64,000 nucleotides of DNA from Plastoroseomonas hellenica (GTDB lineage Bacteria > Pseudomonadota > Alphaproteobacteria > Acetobacterales > Acetobacteraceae): the NCBI RefSeq assembly GCF_018129085.1, contig NZ_JAAGBB010000019.1:62001-126000 (forward strand), written 5' to 3'. Each line of letters begins with the position of its first letter. Position 1 is the stretch's first letter. Below are positions 40,211-48,266 of the stretch, piece by piece. The notes under the pieces are model-generated. The model worked only from the letters and a program-made list of their open reading frames with translations, searched no databases and was not told the DNA's origin. A program made the translations under genes and the position numbers.

Positions 40211-40881
40211 TGGCGGGCTTCAATCGCGCTACACCGCCACCTGTGCAGATCACTCGATTCTTCCTCGTCCGCCACGCGCTGGTCGAACCCTCCTCCCGCG
40301 CCTTTCTCTACGGGGCCATGGATGTCGCGCTCTGCGACCTGGCGCTCAGAGAGGAAGCGGCGCTCTACCGCTGGCTCGCGCAGCGCCTGCCGAACCCGGC
40401 GCGCTGGTTCGTCACCAACCTCTCCCGCACCCGCGCGACCGCCGCGGCGATCTTCGCCGCCGGTTATCCGGAAGCGGCCCTGGAGGCCGAGCCCGCCTTC
40501 GCCGAACAGCATCTGGGCGAATGGCAAGGCCTCCCGCACGATGCGCTGCCGCCGCTGCTCTCCGCTCCGGCGCACCCCTTCTGGCCGCATGCCGGGCTCG
40601 AGAAGCCGCCCGGCGGCGAGAGCTTCTCCGAGATGCAGGCCCGCGTCGCGCCGGCGCTGGAGCGGCGCGCGGACCTGCTCGCCGGGCAGGACGTGGTGAT
40701 CGTGGCGCATGGCGGATCGATCCGGGCCATGCTGGCGCATGCGATGGGCCTGACACCGGACCAGGCGCTGGTCTTCTCGATCAAGAACCTCTCCCTGACC
40801 CGGATCGAGAAGCACGGGCCGGATTGGCGCGTCGCCAGCGTCAACGAGGAGCCCTGGACGCCGGAGCCGGCGGCCGACTGA
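40210..40881 (+). CDS. histidine phosphatase family protein
   Basis: The 223-residue protein has the catalytic His in FFLVRHALVE, the Arg/His follow-up VTNLSRTRATAAAIF, and the second His in VIVAHGGSIRAML. GEWQGL is typical of the cobC/phosphoglycerate mutase-like branch (alpha-ribazole phosphatase, Gpm-like). There is no signal peptide, so it acts in the cytosol. It starts one base inside the ABC permease stop, which hints at a shared role with the exporter, but none can be named. Confidence 0.87.
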   Translation: MAGFNRATPPPVQITRFFLVRHALVEPSSRAFLYGAMDVALCDLALREEAALYRWLAQRLPNPARWFVTNLSRTRATAAAIFAAGYPEAALEAEPAFAEQHLGEWQGLPHDALPPLLSAPAHPFWPHAGLEKPPGGESFSEMQARVAPALERRADLLAGQDVVIVAHGGSIRAMLAHAMGLTPDQALVFSIKNLSLTRIEKHGPDWRVASVNEEPWTPEPAAD

Positions 40882-40882
40882 C

Positions 40883-40908
40883 GGCCGGGAAAAAAGCGCC
40901 TTCCGGCC
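40883..40908 (+). terminator. possible terminator after the ABC/phosphatase operon
   Basis: GGCCGG and CCGGCC pair with a flanking AA/TT step around an A-rich loop, immediately after the phosphatase stop. The stem is short. The remaining 180 bases before the next gene are unremarkable apart from a weak GCCCG/CGGGC pair. Confidence 0.35.
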
Positions 40909-41090
40909 CTTCCCAACTTCGTGTGCCCGCCGGCGCGGTTTTGCGGCGTCCCGGCCGCGCCGCTCCAGCCCGTTGTTTTTGCGGGCATCTTCCCCGCCCG
41001 GCTGATTCCTGCCGAACGACGTCTGTTGCTTATTGCCGCCTCAAAACCTTGGACTTGTCCATATTCGAGGGCTAAAAGGACGCGAGGACA

Positions 41091-41933
41091 ATGGGTTGGG
41101 GGAAAAAGCTCATGCGTCGTCTCGCTTTCCTGGGTGCGCTGCTGGGCATGATGCTCCTGGCTGCGCCGCATGCCATGGCGCAGGCCGAGCAGCAGAGCAT
41201 TGTCGATCGCGCCACGCTCGCGGTGCAGGACATTCTCGGCATCGAGCGCAACAGCGATCAGATCAGCCTGCTGCGGCGGGCGCGGGCAGTGATGGTCTGC
41301 CCGCAGCTCTTTCGCGCCGGCTTCATCTTCGGCGGCCAGGGCGGCGATTGCGTGCTGATGGCGCGCGACGGCGCCGGGTCCTGGTCGTCGCCGGCCTTCT
41401 ACACCATGGGCAGTGGCAGCTTCGGCCTGCAGATCGGCGTGCAGGACGCGGCGGTGCTGATGATCATCCTGACCGATCGCGGGCTGAACGCGGTGCTCGA
41501 CAGCCAGTTCAAGCTCGGCGCCGATGCCTCGGTCTCGCTCGCCCATCTCGGCGCCGGCATCTCGGGCGCCACCACGGCGGCCGTCGGGGCGGACATCGTC
41601 ACCTATGCCCGGACGCGCGGCCTCTTTGCCGGCCTGTCGCTCGAAGGATCGCTGCTCAGCGCACAGAGCTCCTGGAACCGCAGCTACTACGGCCGGGAAC
41701 TCGGGGCGCGGCAGATCGTGGTCGGCATGGAGGCGCACAACCCGGGCAGCGACCCGCTGCGCGGCATCCTGATCCGCTTCAGCCAGCCGGCGGACGGTTC
41801 CGCCGCCGCGCCCGCGCTGCCGCCGCCGAGCGCCGGGCCGATGGCGGCAAGCGGCGGCAGCGGGGGCTCCGGCGTCTCGGGGCCGGGCCGGGTCGGCCAG
41901 GAAAGCCTGTCGCCGCCGCCACGCGGCCGCTGA
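41091..41933 (+). CDS. secreted SYLF/YSC84-domain lipid-binding-type protein
   Basis: The 280-residue product has a signal peptide (LAFLGALLGMMLLAAPHAMAQ). The SYLF (YSC84) domain follows over about residues 35-235: GVMVCPQLFRAGFIFGGQGG-like block, PAFYTMGSGSFGLQIGVQ and LGADASVSLAHLGAG. The C-terminus is Pro/Gly/Ser-rich. Eukaryotic SYLF proteins bind phosphoinositides; bacterial periplasmic ones are uncharacterised. ATG 41091 is listed, and ATG 41112 would give a shorter but still functional signal. It is flanked by terminator-like sequence and appears monocistronic. Confidence 0.87.
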   Translation: MGWGKKLMRRLAFLGALLGMMLLAAPHAMAQAEQQSIVDRATLAVQDILGIERNSDQISLLRRARAVMVCPQLFRAGFIFGGQGGDCVLMARDGAGSWSSPAFYTMGSGSFGLQIGVQDAAVLMIILTDRGLNAVLDSQFKLGADASVSLAHLGAGISGATTAAVGADIVTYARTRGLFAGLSLEGSLLSAQSSWNRSYYGRELGARQIVVGMEAHNPGSDPLRGILIRFSQPADGSAAAPALPPPSAGPMAASGGSGGSGVSGPGRVGQESLSPPPRGR

Positions 41934-42031
41934 AGCGACGCACCACCCCGGTCCTCGCGCCGGCGGATTGATTGTTCCCCGGGGGCTTCGCGCATGGCCC
42001 CCGGCCGGGCGACGCGCTAATTTGCCTGCCC

Positions 42032-42502
42032 GTGCCCGACGATCCCCCTTTCTGGAAGACCAAGACCCTCGACGCCATGACGCGCGCCGAATGGGAAAGC
42101 CTCTGCGACGGCTGCGGCCGCTGTTGCCTGCACAAGCTGCGCGACGAGGAGACCGAGCGCCTCGCCTGGACCGAGGTCGCCTGCCGGCTGCTCGACACTC
42201 GCAGTTGCCAATGCTCCGACTACGCGAACCGCCGCCGGCGCGTGCCGGATTGCGTGAAGCTCACGCCGAAGAAGCTCACCGCCATCGACTGGCTGCCGCC
42301 CACCTGCGCCTATCGGCTGGTGGCGGATGGCCAGGATCTGATGTGGTGGCACCCGCTGGTCTCCGGCACGCCGGAGACGGTGCATGAGGCCGGGATCTCG
42401 GTGCGCGGCCGGGCCGTGCGCGAACGCGATGCCGGTCCGCTGGAGGAGCATGTGGTGCGCTGGCCAGGCCTGGTGCCGAAAGCCGCGCGGCCCCGTGGCT
42501 GA
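42032..42502 (+). CDS. YcgN-family cysteine-cluster protein
   Basis: The 156-residue protein starts at GTG 42032 ([32 protein letters not shown] in blocks). It has the YcgN cysteine pattern [11 protein letters not shown], then [16 protein letters not shown], and ends with an EEHVVRWPG segment typical of the family (UPF0260). The cluster is presumed to bind metal or Fe-S; its role is not established. Three tandem R4 repeats follow the stop. Confidence 0.9.
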   Translation: MPDDPPFWKTKTLDAMTRAEWESLCDGCGRCCLHKLRDEETERLAWTEVACRLLDTRSCQCSDYANRRRRVPDCVKLTPKKLTAIDWLPPTCAYRLVADGQDLMWWHPLVSGTPETVHEAGISVRGRAVRERDAGPLEEHVVRWPGLVPKAARPRG

Positions 42503-42512
42503 ATAGTTTGAG

Positions 42513-42686
42513 TTTGATCGCGTGATTTCAGGTTCTTCGGCCTATCGGCCTCGACCATCACGCTCAAGGGTTTGATCGCGTGATTCAGATTCTTCGGCCT
42601 ATCGGCCTCGAACCATCACGCTCAAGGGTTTGATCGCGTGATTCAGGTTCTTCGGCCTATCGGCCTCGAACCATCACGCTCAAGCC
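42513..42686 (+). repeat. R4 palindromic repeat, three tandem copies
   Basis: Three 58-bp units lie end to end (42513-42570, 42571-42628, 42629-42686). Each folds as TTGA, GCGTGAT, GGTTC, GGCC, a TATC loop, then GGCC, GAACC, ATCACGC, TCAA. Units two and three are nearly identical and unit one differs by a couple of indels. They occupy the space between the YcgN and DapA-like genes, both on the plus strand. Confidence 0.95.
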
Positions 42687-42750
42687 CACGGATTGACGCG
42701 CGCCCGATCCAGGGTCACGAAGACGCCAGATCGAAGAGAGGAGCCCAGCC

Positions 42751-43689
42751 ATGCAGAACGCCCTGTTCGGCGGCGTGAACGCCGCCATCCTGACCGCCAT
42801 GAAGCCGGACTTCTCGCCCGACCTCGACCGCATGGCGGCGCATGCGCGCTGGCTGCTGGCCAATGGCTGCAACGGCCTCGGCATGCTCGGCACCACCGGG
42901 GAGGCAAATTCCTTCGGCCTGACCGAGCGCAAGCAGATCCTGGAAGGGCTGATCGCTCGCGGCATCCCGGCGGCGAAGCTGATGCCGGGCACCGGCTGCT
43001 CCAACCTCTCCGACACCGTGGAACTCACCCTGCATGCCAAGGCACAGGGCTGCCGCGGCGTGCTGGTGCTGCCGCCCTTCTACTACAAGGGCCCGAGCGA
43101 TGACGGGCTCTTCGCCTATTTCTCCGAAGTGGTGAACCGCGTCGGCGGCGGCATCGCCATCTACCTCTACCATTTCCCGCAGCAGAGCGCGGTGCCCTTC
43201 AGCCTCGACCTGCTGGGCCGGCTGTTGAAGGCCTTCCCGGGCGCCATCAAGGGCGTGAAGGACAGCTCCGGCGACTACGCGAACATGAAGGCGATGGTCG
43301 ATGCTTTCGCCAAGGATGGGTTCGAGGTCTATTCGGGCAGCGACGAGTTCCTGCAGCGCATCCTGGCCGATGGCGGCGCCGGCTGCATCACCGCGGCGTC
43401 GAATGCCAACAGCCATTGGGGCGGCATCGTCTACGCGAAGCGCACCGGCGCCGAGGCCGATGCGGCGCAGGCGGTGCTGGTCGCGACCCGCAAGGCCGCG
43501 ACCTCCGTGCCCTTGATCTCCGGCCTCCGCGAGATCATCGCCCGCTCAACCGGCGATGACGGCTGGCGGGTGATCCGCCCGCCGCATCTGCCGCTGACCG
43601 CCGAGCAGGCGGCCAAGGTCTGGGCCGCCTGGGAAGCCGCCGGGGCCATCCCGCTGCCCGGCCTCGCGCCCGCCAAGGCCGCCGAGTAA
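42751..43689 (+). CDS. dihydrodipicolinate synthase/N-acetylneuraminate lyase family aldolase
   Basis: The 312-residue class I aldolase has GTTGEANSFGL (substrate-carboxylate loop), the Schiff-base Lys170 in IKGVKDSSGDYANM and the upstream Tyr in IYLYHFPQQS. The family performs aldol or dehydration reactions on 2-ketoacids. It is probably not the biosynthetic DapA, because it is in a catabolic-looking pair with a cupin rather than with lysine genes. ATG 42751 has GAGAGGAG upstream. Its stop overlaps the cupin start by one base. Substrate unknown. Confidence 0.88.
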   Translation: MQNALFGGVNAAILTAMKPDFSPDLDRMAAHARWLLANGCNGLGMLGTTGEANSFGLTERKQILEGLIARGIPAAKLMPGTGCSNLSDTVELTLHAKAQGCRGVLVLPPFYYKGPSDDGLFAYFSEVVNRVGGGIAIYLYHFPQQSAVPFSLDLLGRLLKAFPGAIKGVKDSSGDYANMKAMVDAFAKDGFEVYSGSDEFLQRILADGGAGCITAASNANSHWGGIVYAKRTGAEADAAQAVLVATRKAATSVPLISGLREIIARSTGDDGWRVIRPPHLPLTAEQAAKVWAAWEAAGAIPLPGLAPAKAAE

Positions 43690-44003
43690 TGAGCGAGCCC
43701 TTGCGTTGCAGGGAGCCGGCGACGCCGGTGCTGCAGCAGGATGACGAGCATGTCCGCGTCACGCGTTGGGACTTCGGTCCCGGCGCGGAGACCGGCTTCC
43801 ACCGCCACGGCATGGCCTATGTGGTCGTGCCGGTGACCGACGGGACCCTGCTGCTGGAACTGCCCGGCGGCCAGACGGCGACCGCCGACCTCAAGGCCGG
43901 CGTTTCCTACGCCCGCTCGGCCGGGGTTGAGCACAATGTGGTCAATGCCGGGTCCGCGCCGCTCTCCTTCGTGGAGATCGAACTGAAACATCTGCCTGGA
44001 TGA
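43689..44003 (+). CDS. cupin-domain protein
   Basis: The 104-residue single cupin barrel has the metal-site motifs in WDFGPGAETGFHRHGMAYVVVPV (two His and a downstream hydrophobic strand) and GVSYARSAGVEHNVVNAG (third His). It starts one base inside the aldolase stop, so the two are co-translated. Such small cupins often act as isomerases or decarboxylases on sugar acids or keto acids, which would fit the aldolase neighbour, but the reaction is not predictable. Confidence 0.85.
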   Translation: MSEPLRCREPATPVLQQDDEHVRVTRWDFGPGAETGFHRHGMAYVVVPVTDGTLLLELPGGQTATADLKAGVSYARSAGVEHNVVNAGSAPLSFVEIELKHLPG

Positions 44004-44034
44004 CGCGGGGCGTCCGGCGCGCCATTCTGGCCGC

Positions 44035-44751
44035 ATGGATCTGCCTTCCCCCGAGACGATCGCGCTCCGGATCCCGGCCTATACGCGGCCGCTGCCTTGC
44101 GTCGTGCACTGGAAGCGCTCGGCGCGGGCGCGGCGCGTCAGCCTGCGCATCGACCCGAGCCAGGGCGCCGTCATCATCACCCTGCCGCCGCGTGCCGGGC
44201 GGCGCGCCGGCATGGCATTGCTGAACGAACACGCCGCCTGGGTCATGCAGCGCATCAGCGCGCTGGCGCCGCCCCGCGTCTTCGCGCCGGGCGCCGAGGT
44301 GCCGGTCGGCGGCCAGCCGCATGTCATCCGCCACGATCCCGCGATGCGTGGCTCCCGCGTCGGTGACGGTGCCATCGTCGTCGGCGGCCATCCGGAATTC
44401 CTGCCGCGCCGTGTCGCCGATGCGCTCCGCGCCGAAGCCAAGCGCCGCATCGCACCGCTGATCGCGAAGCACGCCGCGATGCTTGAGGTGACCGTGCCGG
44501 CGATCCGCCTCAAGGATACGAAAAGCCGCTGGGGAAGCTGCGCACCGGATGGCACCATCGCTTTCTCCTGGCGGCTGGTGATGGCACCCGACTGGGTGCT
44601 GGACTACGTCGTGGCGCATGAGGTCGCGCACCGGCGGGAACTGAACCATTCGTCGCGCTTCTGGGCCCATGTCGCGCGGCTGAGCCCGAACCACGAAGCC
44701 GCGGTCGACTGGCTCCGTCAGCACGGCCCCGCACTGCTCAGGATCGGCTGA
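44035..44751 (+). CDS. YgjP-like metallopeptidase-domain protein (DUF45)
   Basis: The 238-residue protein carries the zinc motif HEVAHRRELNHS and the preceding family block KDTKSRWGSCAPDGTIAFSWRLVMAP, diagnostic of YgjP/WLM-type proteins related to SprT. There is no signal peptide, so it is cytosolic. The E. coli relative is associated with restriction loci and nucleotide metabolism, but the substrate is unresolved. It follows the cupin gene after 31 bases on the same strand. Confidence 0.9.
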   Translation: MDLPSPETIALRIPAYTRPLPCVVHWKRSARARRVSLRIDPSQGAVIITLPPRAGRRAGMALLNEHAAWVMQRISALAPPRVFAPGAEVPVGGQPHVIRHDPAMRGSRVGDGAIVVGGHPEFLPRRVADALRAEAKRRIAPLIAKHAAMLEVTVPAIRLKDTKSRWGSCAPDGTIAFSWRLVMAPDWVLDYVVAHEVAHRRELNHSSRFWAHVARLSPNHEAAVDWLRQHGPALLRIG

Positions 44752-44759
44752 CCGGGACA

Positions 44760-44827
44760 TAGAGCAATTTATTTTGGCGAGCATCTTCACCCGGTCCGGC
44801 GATTTCGCCTACGCAGGATCTGCTCTA
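44760..44827 (-). repeat. R2 repeat with terminal inverted repeats
   Basis: TAGAGCA (44760-44766) and TGCTCTA (44821-44827) form the terminal inverted repeats. The interior, read on the minus strand, resembles the copy at 56042-56130: GCAGATC, GGCGAAATCGCC, a GTGAAGAT-like segment and CTCGCCAA. It lies right after the YgjP gene. Confidence 0.75.
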
Positions 44828-44872
44828 GTGTCTCGATTCCGAAGTCCTTCGGCCTTCGGAATCGAGACACTA
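44826..44872. repeat. 19-bp perfect hairpin
   Basis: TAGTGTCTCGATTCCGAAG (44826-44844) pairs perfectly with its complement at 44854-44872 around a nine-base loop. It abuts the R2 element. A second compound hairpin (44885-44894 with 44936-44945, enclosing TCGCTGCG/CGCAGCGA at 44908-44926) follows and reaches to 13 bases before the next start codon. Confidence 0.85.
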
Positions 44873-44957
44873 GGCTTTGTTTTCAGTGGCCTGCTTGTCC
44901 GCTCCGCTCGCTGCGAAGCGCAGCGAACTTCGCGGGCAGGACACTAGGGAGACATCG

Positions 44958-45974
44958 ATGAAAGCCGTCGCCTACACGCATTGCCATCCGGCCGATCACC
45001 CGGACGCCTTCGACGATGTCGTGCTGGAGGATCCGCCGGAGCCGAAAGGCCATGAGCTCCTGGTCGAGGTCCGCGCGGTCGGCGTGAACCCGGTGGACAC
45101 GCGGCTGCGCGCCAAGGCCGATCCGGCCGGCGAGAAGCGAGTGCTCGGCTACGATGCCGCCGGCATCGTGCGCGCGCGCGGGCCGGAAGCCGCCTTCTTC
45201 CATGTCGGCGACGAGGTCTTCTACGCAGGCGTCGTGAACCGGCCCGGCAGCAACGCACAACTCCAGCTCGTGGACGAACGGATCGTCGGTCACAAGCCGA
45301 AATCCCTCTCCTTCGCCCAGGCAGCGGCCATGCCGCTGACCTCCATCACCGCCTGGGAAGCGCTGTTCGACCGGCTGCGCATCCCGCGCGGCGGCACGCC
45401 CTCGGGCGATGCGGTGCTGATCACCGGTGGCGCCGGCGGCGTCGGCTCCATCGCGGTGCAGCTCGCGCGGCGTCTGACCGGCCTCAAGGTCATCACGACA
45501 GCATCGCGTCCGGAAACCCGCGCCTGGTGCGAACAGATGGGCGCACACCACGTCCTCGACCACAGCCAGGACCTCGGGCCGCAGATCAAGGCGCTCGGTC
45601 TGCGACTGCCCTACATCTTCTCGGTGACGCAGACGGAGAAGCACTGGAACGCACTGGCCGACGCGCTGGCACCGCAGGGCGGCATCTGCGTGATCGACGA
45701 GATGCGCGGCGTCGACGCGCAGCGCATCCGTCCCAAGGCCGCCTTCCTCGCTTTCGAAGCGATGTTCGCCCGCGCGCTGAACCACACCCCCGACATGGTC
45801 GCCCAGCACCACCTGCTGGAGGAGGTCGCGCACATGATCGATGCCGGCGCGCTCCGCCACACCATGACCCGCAATCTCGGCCCGCTGAACGCCGCATCGC
45901 TCGCCGAAGCGCACCAGCTCGTCGAAGGCGGCCGTATGATCGGCAAGGTGGTCCTGGAAAGGATCCCGGCATGA
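44958..45974 (+). CDS. zinc-type alcohol dehydrogenase family / quinone oxidoreductase-like
   Basis: The 338-residue medium-chain reductase has the GroES-like N-terminal domain (MKAVAYTHC, VEVRAVGVNPVDTRLRAK, VLGYDAAGIV). A Rossmann domain follows (VLITGGAGGVGSIAVQLARR). The catalytic zinc Cys/His of true alcohol dehydrogenases are not at their normal places, so it fits the adh_fam_1/NADPH:quinone group. Its stop overlaps the following SDR gene by four bases, so both are co-translated. A strong hairpin complex lies just upstream. Confidence 0.88.
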   Translation: MKAVAYTHCHPADHPDAFDDVVLEDPPEPKGHELLVEVRAVGVNPVDTRLRAKADPAGEKRVLGYDAAGIVRARGPEAAFFHVGDEVFYAGVVNRPGSNAQLQLVDERIVGHKPKSLSFAQAAAMPLTSITAWEALFDRLRIPRGGTPSGDAVLITGGAGGVGSIAVQLARRLTGLKVITTASRPETRAWCEQMGAHHVLDHSQDLGPQIKALGLRLPYIFSVTQTEKHWNALADALAPQGGICVIDEMRGVDAQRIRPKAAFLAFEAMFARALNHTPDMVAQHHLLEEVAHMIDAGALRHTMTRNLGPLNAASLAEAHQLVEGGRMIGKVVLERIPA

Positions 45975-46720
45975 TCGTCTTCGTCACCGGTGCGACGGCC
46001 GGCTTCGGCGCCGCGATCGCGCGGCGCTTCGCGGCCGATGGTGCCCGCATCATCGCCGCCGGCCGCCGTGCCGAGCGCCTGGACGCGCTCCGCGCCGAGC
46101 TCGGCGCCGACCGCGTGCTGCCGGTGGTGCTCGACGTCCGCGACCGCGCCGCGACCCTCGCCGCCATCGCGGCACTGCCGGAAGCCTGGGCCGCGGTCGA
46201 TATCCTCGTGAACAACGCCGGCCTCGCCCTCGGCCTCGAGCCCGCCCAGGGCGCCGATCTCGACGACTGGGACGCGATGATCGACACCAACTGCAAGGGC
46301 CTCGTCACCATGACCCGCGCCCTGCTGCCCGGCATGGTCGCGCGCAACCGTGGCCACGTCGTGAACATCGGCTCGACGGCCGGCGAATTCCCCTATCCCG
46401 GCGGCAATGTCTACGGCGCCACCAAGGCCTTCGTCCGCCAGTTCAGCCTGAACCTGCGCGCCGACCTGTTCGGCACCCAGATCCGCGTCACCGACATCGA
46501 ACCCGGCCTCGTCGGCGGCACCGAATTCTCCAACGTGCGCTTCAAGGGCGACCACGCCAAAGCCGCCTCCCTCTACGCCGACACCGAAGCCCTGAGCCCC
46601 GATGACATCGCCGACGCCGTGCACTGGGTCGCGACCCGCCCCAGCCGCGTCAACGTCAACACCCTGCAAGTCATGCCCGTCAGCCAGAGCTTCGGTCCGC
46701 TGCGCGTGCACCGGGGGTGA
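45971..46720 (+). CDS. short-chain dehydrogenase, YdfG-like
   Basis: The 249-residue SDR has the cofactor loop TGATAGFGAAIARRF, NNAGLALG, and the catalytic Ser-Tyr-Lys in NIGSTAGEFPYPGGNVYGATKAFV. The Arg after the glycine loop (AGRRAER) favours NADP(H). The closest type is YdfG, an NADP-dependent 3-hydroxy acid dehydrogenase. It forms a two-gene unit with the upstream reductase. Its stop codon lies inside the left arm of a 240-bp inverted repeat. Confidence 0.9.
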   Translation: MIVFVTGATAGFGAAIARRFAADGARIIAAGRRAERLDALRAELGADRVLPVVLDVRDRAATLAAIAALPEAWAAVDILVNNAGLALGLEPAQGADLDDWDAMIDTNCKGLVTMTRALLPGMVARNRGHVVNIGSTAGEFPYPGGNVYGATKAFVRQFSLNLRADLFGTQIRVTDIEPGLVGGTEFSNVRFKGDHAKAASLYADTEALSPDDIADAVHWVATRPSRVNVNTLQVMPVSQSFGPLRVHRG

Positions 46721-46953
46721 GGTGTGGCCTCGGGGAGGGCTCTGCCCTCCCCGAACCCCGCCCGCCAGGAGCATAGATGCTCCTGGACCTGCTTCACTTG
46801 GTGCCCTGATTGGGAAGGGGGTGTCCGGCGGATCGCCGGACACCCCCTTCCCAATCAGGGCGTCAAAAGTAAACGGGGTCGAGGGGCCTGTGGGCTCCTC
46901 GTGGGGTGGGGTCCGGGAGGGGCAAAGCCCCTCCCGGGGCGCAACCTCACCCC
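46714..46953. repeat. 240-bp inverted repeat with five nested hairpins between convergent genes
   Basis: The outer arms GGGGTGAGGT (46714-46723) and ACCTCACCCC (46944-46953) contain the stop codons of both flanking genes. Inside are four perfect hairpins: stems 46731-46740/46744-46753 (10 bp), 46765-46774/46777-46786 (10 bp), 46803-46830/46834-46861 (28 bp) and 46913-46923/46927-46937 (11 bp). One imperfect hairpin lies at 46881-46900. The arrangement equals two diverged copies of one ~117-bp terminator-like module meeting at the 28-bp palindrome. It probably terminates transcription from both sides. Confidence 0.9.
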
Positions 46954-48215
46954 AGTGCGCGCCAGCCGATGTCGCGGCGGCAGAAGCCTTCGGGCCAGTC
47001 GATGGCGTCGATGGCGGCGTAGGCCGTGTCGCGGGCGTCGCGGAGGGTGGTGCCGGTGGCGGTGATGGCGAGGACGCGGCCGCCGGTTGCGATGATGGCG
47101 CTGTCCTTGGTGGCGGTGCCGGCGTGGAAGATGTGGGTGTTGGGGATGGCGGCGGCGGCATCGAGGCCGCGAATGGTGCTGCCCTTGGTGTAGTTGCCGG
47201 GATAGCCCTTGGTCGCCATGACGACGACCATGCTGTGCAGGGGGCGCCAGGCGAGGCGGGTCTCGGCGAGGCGGCCGGTGGCGGCGGCGTGGAGCGCCTC
47301 GAGCAGGTCGCTGTCGAGGCGGGGGATCAGCGCCTCGCATTCCGGGTCGCCGAAGCGGACGTTGAACTCGATGAGCTTCGGGCCGCGGGCGGTCAGCATC
47401 AGGCCGGCGAAGAGCACGCCGCGGAAGGGCGTGCCGCGGCGGGCCATCTCGGCGAGGGTGGGGCGGATGAAGTGGGCCATCACCTCGTCGCGCAGCGCGT
47501 CGGTGAAGGCGGGGGGCGGGGAATAGGCGCCCATGCCGCCGGTGTTGGGCCCGGCATCGCCGTCGAAGGCGCGCTTGTGGTCCTGGGCGGCGCCGAAGGG
47601 CAGGGCGTGGGTGCCGTCGCAGAGGGCGAAGAAGGAGATCTCCTCACCCATCAGGCATTCCTCGATCACCACGCTGGCGCCGGCGGCGCCGTGCACGCGG
47701 CTTTCCATGAAGTCGGCGATCGCGACCTCGGCTTCCTCGGTGGTCTCGGCGACGACGACGCCCTTGCCGGCGGCGAGGCCATCGGCCTTCACGACGATCG
47801 GCGCGCCGCGTTCCTGGATATAGGCGCGGGCGGCGTCGGCGTCCTCGAAGCGGGCCCAGGCGGCGGTGGGCACCTCCGCGGCGTCGGCGACTTCCTTGGT
47901 GAAGGTCTTGCTGCCTTCGAGCCGCGCGGCAGCGGCGGTCGGGCCGAAGCAGGGGATGGCGGCTTCGGCGCAGGCATCGGCGAGGCCGAGCGTCAGCGGC
48001 GCTTCGGGCCCCGCGACGACCAGGTCGATCGCCTGCGCGCGGGCGAAGGCGACCAGGGCCGTGATGTCCTCGGCGCCGATCGCGACGCATTCGGCGAGCG
48101 CCGCGATCCCGGCATTGCCGGGGGCGCAGAACAGCTTGGACAGTTTGGGTGAGGCCGCAATTCCTGTCGCCAGGGCATGTTCGCGGCCGCCACCGCCGAC
48201 CAGAAGCACCCGCAT
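46947..48215 (-). CDS. purD: phosphoribosylamine-glycine ligase (GAR synthetase)
   Basis: The 422-residue ATP-grasp enzyme has the N-terminal MRVLLVGGGGREHALA, the conserved GPEAPLTLGLADACAEAAIPCFGP, the ATP-grasp segments VVKADGLAAGKGVVVA and the metal-binding EFNVRFGDPECEALIPRL. It joins 5-phosphoribosylamine and glycine in purine synthesis. It is divergent from xseA, with 51 bases between starts. The stop codon lies inside the right arm of the 240-bp inverted repeat. Confidence 0.97.
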   Translation of the reverse strand: MRVLLVGGGGREHALATGIAASPKLSKLFCAPGNAGIAALAECVAIGAEDITALVAFARAQAIDLVVAGPEAPLTLGLADACAEAAIPCFGPTAAAARLEGSKTFTKEVADAAEVPTAAWARFEDADAARAYIQERGAPIVVKADGLAAGKGVVVAETTEEAEVAIADFMESRVHGAAGASVVIEECLMGEEISFFALCDGTHALPFGAAQDHKRAFDGDAGPNTGGMGAYSPPPAFTDALRDEVMAHFIRPTLAEMARRGTPFRGVLFAGLMLTARGPKLIEFNVRFGDPECEALIPRLDSDLLEALHAAATGRLAETRLAWRPLHSMVVVMATKGYPGNYTKGSTIRGLDAAAAIPNTHIFHAGTATKDSAIIATGGRVLAITATGTTLRDARDTAYAAIDAIDWPEGFCRRDIGWRALG

Positions 48216-48266
48216 GCCGACTCCGCCTGGTTTCCGTATACCGCGCCTCTAGCATAGCATCGGCGA

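Noticed and set aside
42513-42686. Triple repeat considered as a CRISPR array
   Set aside because: The 58-bp units abut without spacers and each is a palindrome. No cas genes are present.
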